Program-made: the position numbers and the translations under genes | Notes under the pieces: generated by a model | What the model was told of the DNA's origin: nothing | The model's input: only the letters and a program-made list of their open reading frames with translations | The model's database searches: none | Part shown: positions 8,607 to 15,475 of the stretch, in pieces | Position numbering within the stretch: position 1 is the stretch's first letter | Layout: each line of letters starts with the position of its first letter | DNA from: Algoriphagus sp. | Lineage (GTDB): Bacteria > Bacteroidota > Bacteroidia > Cytophagales > Cyclobacteriaceae | NCBI GenBank assembly: GCA_029945945.1 | Contig: JAQSDM010000014.1 | Coordinates: forward strand, 54,033 to 108,165 | Reading direction: 5' to 3' | DNA: 54,133 nucleotides

Positions 8607-11423
8607 ATGACTTTGAGCACTTTATCCGCTAAAATCGACCTCGACGACCTCGATCCAAAAGAGTATATCATCATCAAAAACGCCCGGGTCAACAACCTGA
8701 AAAGCCTGAGCGTCGCCATTCCCAGAAACAAGTTTGTGGTCATCACCGGACTCTCGGGTTCGGGTAAATCTTCGCTTGCGTTCGATACACTTTTTGCCGA
8801 AGGCCAGAGAATGTACGTGGAGAGTTTGAGTTCATACGCACGCCAGTTCCTTGGCAGAATGGAAAAGCCTGACGTCGAATACATCAAAGGCGTAGCTCCT
8901 GCAATCGCGATTCAGCAGAAAGTCAACACTAAAAACCCGCGATCAACAGTCGGAACCACGACTGAGATCTACGATTACCTGAAGCTGCTTTTCTCCAGAA
9001 TAGGAAAAACATACTCGCCGGTTTCCGGCAAAGAAGTAAAACATAATACCGTCACAGACATCGTGGACTATGTTTTGTCTTTCGAAGAAGGTGACAAAGT
9101 CATGATCTCCTGCCCGCTTCAGATCGAGCGGGGACGCAAAATCGAGCAGGAACTGGAGCTTTTGCTACAGAAAGGCTACACCCGAATCCTGATCAACGGG
9201 GAAGTGTTTTTTGTAGAGGAATTAATTGGAGAGAAGAAGGTTCCAAAAGGGAAATACGAGATTCTGATCGATCGCGTGACCGTGAGAAAGGACGACGAAG
9301 ACAATCAATTCAGGATTGCTGACTCGGTGCAGACAGCGCTTTACGAAGGTCATGGAGATTGCAAAATCACCGTTCCGGAGAAAGTAACCAAGGATTTTTC
9401 GGATCGATTCGAACTGGATGGAATGAGTTTCGAACTCCCATCCGTTAATTTTTTCAGTTTCAACAATCCTTTCGGGGCTTGCAAAACCTGCGAGGGTTTC
9501 GGCAATGTGATGGGAATCGACCATGATCTGGTGATTCCTGACAAGGAAATGTCCGTTTACGAAGGTGCGATTGCACCTTGGCGAGGAGAGTCAAGCCGCC
9601 AATGGCTGGAACCTCTGTTGAAAAAAGGAATCGAATTCGACTTTCCGATTCATCGATCCTACAACGAACTGACTGAGAAAGAGCAGCAATTAATCTGGAC
9701 CGGAAACAAGTATTTCCAGGGGTTGAATGCGTTTTTCGAAGATCTGGAAACCAAGACTTACAAGATCCAATATCGGGTGATGCTTTCCAGATTTCGCGGT
9801 CGCACGACTTGCCCGGATTGCAAGGGAACTCGCTTGCGCAAAGATGCTTCCTACGTCAAAATCAAGGAGAAATCCATCACCGATTTGGTGCTGATGCCGA
9901 TTGAAGAAGCACTGGATTTCTTCAATAAACTGGATTTGGCAGAGTATGAGGCGAAAGTTGCCAACCGACTTTTGAAAGAAATCCAAAGCCGGCTGGATTA
10001 CATGGATCAGGTAGGCTTGGGTTATTTGACCCTGAATCGACTTACTTCCAGCCTTTCCGGAGGAGAGTTTCAGCGAATCAAACTAGCTACCTCACTGGGT
10101 TCAGCGCTCGTGGGTTCGATGTACATTTTAGACGAACCGAGCATCGGACTTCACCCGCGGGATACCGACCGACTCGTTGGTGTGTTGAAATCCTTGCGGG
10201 ATATGGGCAATACCGTGATCGTGGTGGAGCATGAGGAGAAAGTCATGAAAGCTTCCGATCAGATCATCGACATCGGTCCTGATGCGGGTGTACATGGCGG
10301 GGAATTACTTTTCCAGGGTCCAATCGAAGAATTAATCACTTCTGCCAATACATACACCGCCAAATACTTGCGTGGTGAAGAGAAGATTTTCATCAAAAAT
10401 GGCAACCGAACCTGGAAGGACTTCATTCTGGTGAAAGGTGCGCGGGAGAATAACCTGAAGAATCTGACGGTGAAATTCCCGCTGAATACTTTAACTGTCG
10501 TGACCGGAGTATCCGGTTCCGGTAAGTCAACGCTGGTCAAAAAAGTACTTTATCCGGCTTTGGGTAAAATGCTCGGAACGGTCATCGACGAAAGCGGGAA
10601 ATATGACAGAATCGAAGGCGATTACAAGTCGGTCACTCAGATTGAATTTGTGGATCAAAACCCGATCGGGAAGTCATCCCGCTCCAATCCGGTGACTTAT
10701 GTGAAAGCTTACGATGCGATCCGGACGCTCTTTTCCGAACTTCCACTTTCGAAGCAAAGAAATTACAAACCGGCATTTTTCTCTTTCAACGTGGACGGAG
10801 GTCGCTGCGAAGCTTGCGCCGGAGAAGGAACAACCACGGTGGAAATGCAATTCATGGCGGACATTCATCTCCTCTGCGAATCCTGCAAAGGCAAGCGGTT
10901 CAAGAATGAGATTCTCGACATCAAATACCGAGACAAAGACATCTCCGAAGTGTTGGATTTGACGATCGACGAGGCCTTGGAATATTTCAAAGGCAAAACC
11001 CAAATCATCAATAAGCTTCAGCCACTTCAGGAAGTTGGGCTAGGCTACATCGGCATGGGTCAGTCCAGCAATACACTTTCGGGAGGAGAAGCTCAGCGGG
11101 TGAAATTGGCGTCTTTCCTGGGAAAAGGCGGAACAAAATCCGGGGATCATATTCTCTTTATTTTTGACGAACCTACCACCGGACTTCACTTCCACGACAT
11201 CAGCAAATTGCTTCACTCCATCAATGCGCTCATCGATCAGGGTCACTCAGTGATCATTATCGAGCACAATACCGAGGTGATCAAGTCAGCCGATTGGGTG
11301 ATCGATTTGGGTCCCGAGGGAGGACATAAAGGCGGATACCTGACCTTCTCCGGAACTCCTGAGGATATGATGCGGGAAAAGGATAATTATACTGCGAAAT
11401 ATCTGAGAGAGAGTTTTGTTTAA
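8607..11423 (+). CDS. uvrA: Excinuclease ABC subunit A
   Basis: 938 residues from ATG 8607, a normal length for UvrA. Tandem ABC ATPase modules are present: Walker A GLSGSGKSS at 48-56 and GVSGSGKST from about 634, and two signature motifs, LSGGEFQRIKLA and LSGGEAQRVKLA. Zinc modules include CPDCKGTR (Cys402 region) and CEACAGEG...CESCKGK in the second half. With UvrB it scans DNA for bulky lesions in nucleotide excision repair. The last 84 bases (11340-11423) recur in diverged form at 13023-13106, after an AT-rich insert, which makes the 3' end a recombination junction. Confidence 0.97.
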   Translation: MTLSTLSAKIDLDDLDPKEYIIIKNARVNNLKSLSVAIPRNKFVVITGLSGSGKSSLAFDTLFAEGQRMYVESLSSYARQFLGRMEKPDVEYIKGVAPAIAIQQKVNTKNPRSTVGTTTEIYDYLKLLFSRIGKTYSPVSGKEVKHNTVTDIVDYVLSFEEGDKVMISCPLQIERGRKIEQELELLLQKGYTRILINGEVFFVEELIGEKKVPKGKYEILIDRVTVRKDDEDNQFRIADSVQTALYEGHGDCKITVPEKVTKDFSDRFELDGMSFELPSVNFFSFNNPFGACKTCEGFGNVMGIDHDLVIPDKEMSVYEGAIAPWRGESSRQWLEPLLKKGIEFDFPIHRSYNELTEKEQQLIWTGNKYFQGLNAFFEDLETKTYKIQYRVMLSRFRGRTTCPDCKGTRLRKDASYVKIKEKSITDLVLMPIEEALDFFNKLDLAEYEAKVANRLLKEIQSRLDYMDQVGLGYLTLNRLTSSLSGGEFQRIKLATSLGSALVGSMYILDEPSIGLHPRDTDRLVGVLKSLRDMGNTVIVVEHEEKVMKASDQIIDIGPDAGVHGGELLFQGPIEELITSANTYTAKYLRGEEKIFIKNGNRTWKDFILVKGARENNLKNLTVKFPLNTLTVVTGVSGSGKSTLVKKVLYPALGKMLGTVIDESGKYDRIEGDYKSVTQIEFVDQNPIGKSSRSNPVTYVKAYDAIRTLFSELPLSKQRNYKPAFFSFNVDGGRCEACAGEGTTTVEMQFMADIHLLCESCKGKRFKNEILDIKYRDKDISEVLDLTIDEALEYFKGKTQIINKLQPLQEVGLGYIGMGQSSNTLSGGEAQRVKLASFLGKGGTKSGDHILFIFDEPTTGLHFHDISKLLHSINALIDQGHSVIIIEHNTEVIKSADWVIDLGPEGGHKGGYLTFSGTPEDMMREKDNYTAKYLRESFV

Positions 11424-11437
11424 ATTTTTCTGATTGA

Positions 11438-11476
11438 TTATCAATTACTTAGAAAGTATTTTTAAGTAATTGATAA
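11438..11476. repeat. Perfect 14-bp inverted repeat after uvrA (possible terminator)
   Basis: TTATCAATTACTTA (11438-11451) is perfectly repeated in inverse at 11463-11476 with an 11-base loop. It could fold in RNA as an AT-rich hairpin that ends the uvrA transcript, but no T-run follows directly; the T-run starts about 25 bases later. It sits just inside the left edge of the inserted cassette, so it may belong to the insert rather than to uvrA. Confidence 0.6.
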
Positions 11477-11585
11477 CTAAACTTGGTATTTAATCTATTT
11501 TTTTTTTTTTACTTACTGAAGAATTAAGTTTCAGGCCTGAGCTTTTTTTACATTCAAATTTTCAATAAACTAACTTTTAACAATT

Positions 11586-11804
11586 ATGAAAAAAATAACA
11601 TCAATCTTATTTGGGATAAGCTTACTAACTGTAGGTTTAATGCCTTTTAAATCTAAGGCCCAAGTAATAGCCTTTGGATATTATACAATTTCGGAAAAAT
11701 GTCCCGAGTCCGATGGTTACCAAAAAAGATGTCGTCCAGATGGACCAGATTGGTGTGATGTGAGTCGCCAAACATCTTGCCCTGAATTTCAGGGCATTGG
11801 TTAA
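11586..11804 (+). CDS. Small secreted four-cysteine peptide, unknown function
   Basis: 72 residues. The N-terminal 25 residues are a signal peptide (ITSILFGISLLTVGLMPFKSKAQ). The mature part is about 47 residues with Cys39, Cys49, Cys57 and Cys65, evenly spaced at intervals of 10, 8 and 8, consistent with two disulfides. I recognise no named family. Size, export signal and position directly upstream of a 6-bladed-propeller lipoprotein resemble the NVEALA-type small proteins paired with BF3164/DUF5128-like propellers in Bacteroidota, though no NVEALA motif is present. A short hairpin and 55 bases separate it from the propeller gene. A signal, adhesin or partner peptide are all possible. That it is a real gene is supported by signal peptide, Cys pattern and context. 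Confidence 0.75.
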   Translation: MKKITSILFGISLLTVGLMPFKSKAQVIAFGYYTISEKCPESDGYQKRCRPDGPDWCDVSRQTSCPEFQGIG

Positions 11805-11821
11805 ACAAATCAAGTTTCAAT

Positions 11822-11843
11822 GTCCCCAATTAATTTTGGGGAC
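11822..11843 (+). terminator. Hairpin between peptide and propeller genes (candidate attenuator)
   Basis: GTCCCCAA (11822-11829) pairs perfectly with TTGGGGAC (11836-11843) around a six-base loop, followed by TAATTTTAAA. As a partial terminator or mRNA stabiliser it would leave more transcript for the short peptide than for the downstream lipoprotein. It is the only GC-rich structure in this AT-rich cassette. The tail is not a strong U-tract, so termination may be partial. Confidence 0.55.
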
Positions 11844-11859
11844 TAATTTTAAAGTATAA

Positions 11860-13026
11860 ATGTTTAAATTAAAATTATTAACTGTTGCTTTGATTATTTC
11901 TTCTTGTGCAACAAAGGAAAAAGAAGAGAACAGCAGAGTTTCAGTCGATTTAAGTGAATCCGAAAAAACCTCAATATCTCAATATGTTGATTCGTTTGAG
12001 TATATTCTTATAAATTATGCAGATTCGCTACCAATTGTGGAGCCCTACCGAATAGAGTTTTATAATGAATTAATTTTTATTGAAGATGGAGGTTTAAATA
12101 ATCTCTTCATTGTTGAGAAAAGCGGTGAAATTATTACCGTAATAAAAAGTAAAGGATCTGGTCCAGGTGAATTTCAATATATTGATGATTTCCAGGTGTC
12201 TGAAAACAAAATAATAATTAAAGATACTCAATTAAATAAATTCATGACCTATGATTTTAAAGGTAATTTATTGCAAGAAGAATCCGCGAAAAATAAAGCA
12301 TTAAACTTCTATAAATCAGAAGAATATATGCTACATTTTTTCAATAACCGACTTAATCCCGGTGAGTTCAATTTTTTAAGGGAGTCATTAATTGGAGAAA
12401 AAGATGAATTTTATTATTTAGCAAAGTCAGGTTACGAATATAAAAAGGTTATGTCTTTGGAAAATAGTTTTATGAAAGATTTCTATGACTCTCAATTAAT
12501 ATTAAACATTCCATTTTCTTACGACATTGCGTTTTTCAACTTAGACGGAAGGATTAAAGAAATCAAAACTTTCGATTTTGGGAAAAATGGTCTAAATGAC
12601 GCTGAAAGACTTAATTATAGTAATGGTTCTTTTGTTAACAAGAGTAATAATCAAGATTCTGAATTTGTAGAAAGCGTAAATCAATTTTTCCCATTAAAAA
12701 ACACTTATTATATGTTTTTATTAAATGGAATAAAGGAAAAACATTTGATAATTTTTGATAGAAATTTCAAAATTAAAAACCAATATGACATAATAGAAAA
12801 CGATATTGACGGAATGCCAATAAGTAATTTCCCAAGGTGGAATACAAAAAATCAATTAATCCAAAAAAGACTTTCAAGCTTTCTATTAAATGATTATTTG
12901 GAAAATGAAAAAGAAATAAAATCTAAATTTCCAAATTCAAAAATTCATGAATTTATAGCTAAGAATAGATATAAGTTAGAAAGAGATTGGTTAGTCTTGG
13001 TTTTTTGGAACATGAAAGATTCTTAA
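11860..13026 (+). CDS. 6-bladed beta-propeller lipoprotein (BF3164/DUF5128-like)
   Basis: 388 residues. The N-terminus LLTVALIISSCATKEKEEN is a lipoprotein signal with the lipid-anchored Cys at about position 16, so it is probably on the outer membrane. The segment SKGSGPGEFQYIDDFQV with IIIKDTQLNKFMTYDFKGN is typical of Bacteroidota 6-bladed propeller proteins (GxGPGEF blade motif). These are seldom characterised; propellers usually bind ligands or proteins. It follows the four-Cys peptide gene, suggesting a peptide/receptor or peptide/export pair (inference). Its stop codon lies at the junction with the duplicated uvrA end, overlapping it by four bases. Codon use is strongly AT-biased, unlike uvrA. 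Confidence 0.78.
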   Translation: MFKLKLLTVALIISSCATKEKEENSRVSVDLSESEKTSISQYVDSFEYILINYADSLPIVEPYRIEFYNELIFIEDGGLNNLFIVEKSGEIITVIKSKGSGPGEFQYIDDFQVSENKIIIKDTQLNKFMTYDFKGNLLQEESAKNKALNFYKSEEYMLHFFNNRLNPGEFNFLRESLIGEKDEFYYLAKSGYEYKKVMSLENSFMKDFYDSQLILNIPFSYDIAFFNLDGRIKEIKTFDFGKNGLNDAERLNYSNGSFVNKSNNQDSEFVESVNQFFPLKNTYYMFLLNGIKEKHLIIFDRNFKIKNQYDIIENDIDGMPISNFPRWNTKNQLIQKRLSSFLLNDYLENEKEIKSKFPNSKIHEFIAKNRYKLERDWLVLVFWNMKDS

Positions 13027-13106
13027 CCTTTACAGGAAATCTTGAGTATATGATGAGAGAAAAGGATAATTATACTGTGAAGTATCTGAGAGAGAGTTTT
13101 TTTTAA
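13023..13106 (+). pseudogene. Duplicated 3' end of uvrA (84 bases)
   Basis: This segment aligns without gaps to 11340-11423, the last 84 bases of uvrA, with about 12 differences (roughly 86% identity by eye). In the uvrA frame it reads through MMREKDNYTVKYLRESFF and stops at 13104, against MMREKDNYTAKYLRESFV in the intact gene. The frame, the stop and most amino acids are conserved, so the copy diverged largely while under coding selection, as expected of a uvrA end from a related strain rather than a recent tandem duplication. No start or upstream uvrA sequence accompanies it. Confidence 0.88.
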
Positions 13107-13158
13107 ACCGTTGAGGTTTTCGAAATCTCCATATTTTCCTATTTTGATCTTAGATTTT

Positions 13159-13233
13159 GGGATCTTAGCTCAGTTGGTTTAGAGCGCTGCTTTGACAGAG
13201 CAGAGGTCATGGGTTCGAATCCCTTAGGTCCCA
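13159..13233 (+). tRNA. tRNA-Val (anticodon GAC)
   Basis: 75 bases with a full cloverleaf. The acceptor stem GGGATCT pairs with AGGTCCC (one G-U) and the discriminator is A. The D-stem is GCTC/GAGC. The anticodon stem CTGCT/AGCAG carries the loop TTGACAG with GAC at 13194-13196. The T-arm has the TTCGAAT loop and one apparent T-T mismatch in the stem. CCA is not encoded. It decodes GUC/GUU valine codons. It lies 52 bases after the uvrA remnant and is followed by decayed foreign genes, so it is a plausible integration landmark. Confidence 0.95.
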
Positions 13234-13238
13234 CTCCC

Positions 13239-13322
13239 TTAGCTACAAAGGCACAAAGTCTCAAAGGATTTTGTGCTTTTTCTTTTTGCAAAAATTTAGC
13301 GCCTTAGTGCCTTCGTGGCTAC
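13239..13322. repeat. Imperfect inverted repeat after tRNA-Val
   Basis: The left arm at 13239-13262 (TTAGCTACAAAGGCACAAAG...) resembles the reverse complement of the right arm at 13299-13322 (...CCTTAGTGCCTTCGTGGC), roughly 17 of 24 positions. The AAGGCAC core is shared. It looks like a degenerate intergenic palindromic repeat. The right arm overlaps the end of the DUF4143 pseudogene. Function is unknown. Confidence 0.45.
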
Positions 13323-13919
13323 TCTTTTTTCAGAAACTAACTCAGCCCCATTGCCTTTACTTTTTGAGACAAAGGATATCCCTGATCGATTCTGCAAATA
13401 ACAACTCCGGCTTCTGCCTCGGTATCTTCCATACTGATCTGAAGACCTTTGGTGATCTTGGGAGAAACGGTGTTTTTCATCTCAATGACTATTTTTACTA
13501 TCCCGTTTTCACCAGAAGCAAATCACACTCAGCTCCCTGACGTGTCCGATAGAAGTAGTATTCGTACGCTGTTCTGTAGGTGGCGATGATCGGCTCGATC
13601 ACAAATCCTTCCCAGGATGCTCCTACAAGCAGCAGATTTTGCAACGGAATCATTGAATCCACACCAGTCAGCGAATGCAGCAAGCCGGAATACCGGATGA
13701 AAACCTTGGGAGATTTGACTAATCACTTTTTAATAGTATGATGGAAAGGCTGAAGGGTTCTGACCATAAAAGACCCTTCCAGATATTTCAAATAATTGTT
13801 GACAGTTGACAGTTGGCCGGGTGATCCCCAAAGCACGGGCAAAACTTTCTCCATTCCAGATTCCTTCTTGGGCATTGGCAAGCATGATCCAAAAACGCTC
13901 GACAAGCCTCGGATCAGCT
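13319..13919 (-). pseudogene. DUF4143-type AAA ATPase, C-terminal pseudogene
   Basis: Read on the minus strand from 13919, the pieces join into a DUF4143 domain: RFWIMLANAQEGIWNG, ALGITRPTVN, YLKYLEGSFMVRTLQPFHH, LVKSPKVFIRYSGLLHSLTG, LLLVGASWEGFVIEPI, YYFYRTRQGAECDLLLVKTG, then IVIEMKNTVSPKITKGLQ and ICRIDQGYPLSQKVKAMG. Lesions are visible: a tandem 7-base duplication (GTTGACA twice, 13798-13811) that shifts the frame, an in-frame TGA at 13723-13725, a frameshift near 13497, and a TAG at 13337-13339 ahead of the ancestral stop at 13319. The N-terminal ATPase (Walker) half is missing; the sequence switches to a TonB-receptor remnant at about 13919. Such ATPases are often multicopy accessory genes. 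Confidence 0.85.
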
Positions 13920-14357
13920 TTGGGCCAACTACAAAACGGTCAGCCTGAATTATGGAGGAATTTTGGGAGTCATTTACAACTTTTCAAAAGCTTTCAACTT
14001 GGTGGAAACTTCACCTACACGAAACTCTCCCGACAGACCCGTGGTAATTGTTTGGAAGATGGATTCAATACACCCGAATGGAATTACAACCTTTCCCTCG
14101 GAAATCCCTCGGTGTACAAATCGCTTGGATTCCAGGTCAACTTCCGGCAACAGGCAGGATTTCTCTGGGAATCTGCCTTGGCCACAGGATGGGTGGAGGG
14201 ATATTCCACACTGGATGCACAGCTCAGGGCTGGGATTTTCAAAAATTCAGGAAGCCTCAAGATCGGTGCTACCAATGCCCTAAATCGCTACTACTCTTTT
14301 TTGGGTGGGCCGGCGATCGGAGGATTCTACTATACGAGTCTGACTTTTGAGTTTTAA
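13918..14357 (+). pseudogene. C-terminal fragment of a TonB-dependent outer-membrane receptor
   Basis: The first part reads LWANYKTVSLNYGGILG then IYNFSKAFNL in the frame starting at 13918. The frame slips by one base near 14000, and the new frame reads GGNFTYTKLSRQTRG, FNTPEWNYNLSLGNP, WVEGYSTLDAQL, IGATNALNRYYSFLGGP and ends in YYTSLTFEF, a typical terminal beta-strand with a C-terminal Phe. Only the last barrel strands remain; plug and signal peptide are missing. It abuts the DUF4143 remnant of opposite orientation, so both were truncated by rearrangement. No function is expected. Confidence 0.82.
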
Positions 14358-14397
14358 AACGAGTATAAAAAATCAAAAAATAGAAGGTTGACCTTTA

Positions 14398-15309
14398 TCA
14401 ATTCACATTCTCCCTGTATTCCTTCGGCGAGATTCCCACTTGCTGTTTGAACAGTCGTGTGAAGTGCTGCGGATATTTGAAACCCAAGCCGTAGGCAATC
14501 TCACTGAGGGAAAGTTCAGGATCATGAATTCGTTCCTTAGCCACATCGATCAGCTTAAGTTGGATAAATTCCTGGGCGGTTTTTCCTGTTTCCTTTTTTA
14601 CCAAATCACCAAAATAATTCGAAGAAAGATTCAACTCTTCAGCAAAGTGACTTACTGATGGAATCCCCAATTCCTTTGCCTTATCAGATTTGAGGTAGGT
14701 TTTCAGGGAAGATTCAAACCGCTCGATTACGCCAAGATTAACAGTATCACGGGTGATGAATTGACGGTCATAAAAGCGCTTGCAATAATTTAGAAACAGC
14801 TCAATATTGGACACGATGACTGTTTTGCTGTGTTTATCTATCCGTTCGGAAAGTTCATATTCGATTTTATCAAAGCAGTCCAGGACAATCTGCCGCTCCT
14901 TTTGTGATAAATGAAGGGCTTCGAAAAGCTCATAGGAAAAGAAGGAATAGTCATCTATGCTTTTTCCCAGGTTCGTACCAAGAAGAAAATCAGGATGAAA
15001 CAACAAGGCATAACCCGAGAACTTTTCGGTACGATCCACTTCTGAAATGGTAACGACTTGACCAGGGCCAACAAAGACAAGCGTGCCTTCCTGAAAATCA
15101 TACTTCTGACGCCCATACTTCATGGTACAACTCGCGCCTTGCTTCAGAAATACGGCAAAAAAATGATATCGTACAGCCTTTGCATCACCGTTTTCTTTTG
15201 GCCACTCACCCTTCGATAAGTCCACTACACTCACCAGCGGATGTAAACTGGATAATTTAAGAGGGGAACAGTAATCGTTGACGGTAAATAAATCTATCAC
15301 ATCGCTCAT
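14398..15309 (-). CDS. AraC-family transcriptional regulator
   Basis: 303 residues. The N-terminal half (about 1-170) is a cupin-like effector or dimerisation domain (GASCTMKYGRQKYDFQEGTLVFVGPGQ). The last 100 residues form the two helix-turn-helix units of AraC, with FAEELNLSSNYFGDLVKKETG and LSEIAYGLGFKYPQHFTRLFKQ, then GISPKEYR. It is transcribed away from the NTF2-like gene. Their 166-base gap contains tandem direct repeats that look like AraC half-sites, so it probably controls that gene and perhaps itself. The effector is unknown. The start is ATG 15309. Confidence 0.92.
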   Translation of the reverse strand: MSDVIDLFTVNDYCSPLKLSSLHPLVSVVDLSKGEWPKENGDAKAVRYHFFAVFLKQGASCTMKYGRQKYDFQEGTLVFVGPGQVVTISEVDRTEKFSGYALLFHPDFLLGTNLGKSIDDYSFFSYELFEALHLSQKERQIVLDCFDKIEYELSERIDKHSKTVIVSNIELFLNYCKRFYDRQFITRDTVNLGVIERFESSLKTYLKSDKAKELGIPSVSHFAEELNLSSNYFGDLVKKETGKTAQEFIQLKLIDVAKERIHDPELSLSEIAYGLGFKYPQHFTRLFKQQVGISPKEYRENVN

Positions 15310-15370
15310 ATCACTTCATTTTTATCAAAAGTAAAGATTGACACCTGGATAAGAAATCGGTTTGGGATTA

Positions 15371-15409
15371 ATCCGTAATACTGGTAAGTAATCCTGTAAT
15401 ACAGGTAAG
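15371..15409. promoter_or_regulatory. Candidate AraC operator: two direct repeats about 21 bases apart
   Basis: GTAATACTGGTAAG (15375-15388) and GTAATACAGGTAAG (15396-15409) differ at one position and are each preceded by ATCC. The centre-to-centre spacing of 21 bases is two helical turns, the usual geometry for adjacent AraC-family half-sites. They lie 21 bases upstream of the -7 element for the NTF2-like gene, where an activator would touch RNA polymerase. Confidence 0.65.
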
Positions 15410-15430
15410 AGATTTGTTTTGAATGGATTA

Positions 15431-15438
15431 TACATTTG
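15431..15438 (+). promoter_or_regulatory. -7 promoter element TACATTTG
   Basis: A perfect TAnnTTTG element 37 bases before the start codon of the NTF2-like gene. No good TTTG -33 element is found at the right spacing, which fits an activator-dependent promoter served by the repeats just upstream. Confidence 0.6.
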
Positions 15439-15475
15439 AAAAGTAAAATGGAAGTAAACTCCCAAAACTCAAAAA

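Larger units (their letters stand above)
11424..13022. other. AT-rich inserted cassette at the 3' end of uvrA
   Basis: About 1.6 kb lies between the stop codon of uvrA and a second copy of the uvrA 3' end. It is far more AT-rich than uvrA, with long A/T runs and AT-ending codons, and holds just two genes: a small secreted Cys peptide and a propeller lipoprotein. The boundaries are inferred from where the 84-base repeat starts and stops. Homology ends immediately after the stop codon at both copies (TAAA). No integrase, transposase or terminal inverted repeat is seen, so homologous exchange at uvrA is more likely than self-mobility. Confidence 0.7.

Noticed and set aside
11586..11804. Calling the four-Cys peptide a bacteriocin or lanthipeptide precursor
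   Set aside because: It has a plain Sec signal rather than a leader with a GG-type cleavage site, and there is no modification enzyme, immunity or ABC exporter gene nearby.
11424..13022. Calling the cassette a transposon or integrative element
   Set aside because: No transposase, integrase, terminal inverted repeats or short target-site duplication are visible; only the uvrA-end duplication is, so recombination is favoured.
13271..13540. Plus-strand open frame after tRNA-Val
   Set aside because: It is antisense to the DUF4143 pseudogene, whose minus-strand reading is clearly protein-like; the plus frame is a shadow.
13806..13917. Extending the TonB-receptor fragment upstream to a start at 13806
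   Set aside because: Those codons are antisense to the DUF4143 domain and have no receptor character; receptor sequence begins near 13918.
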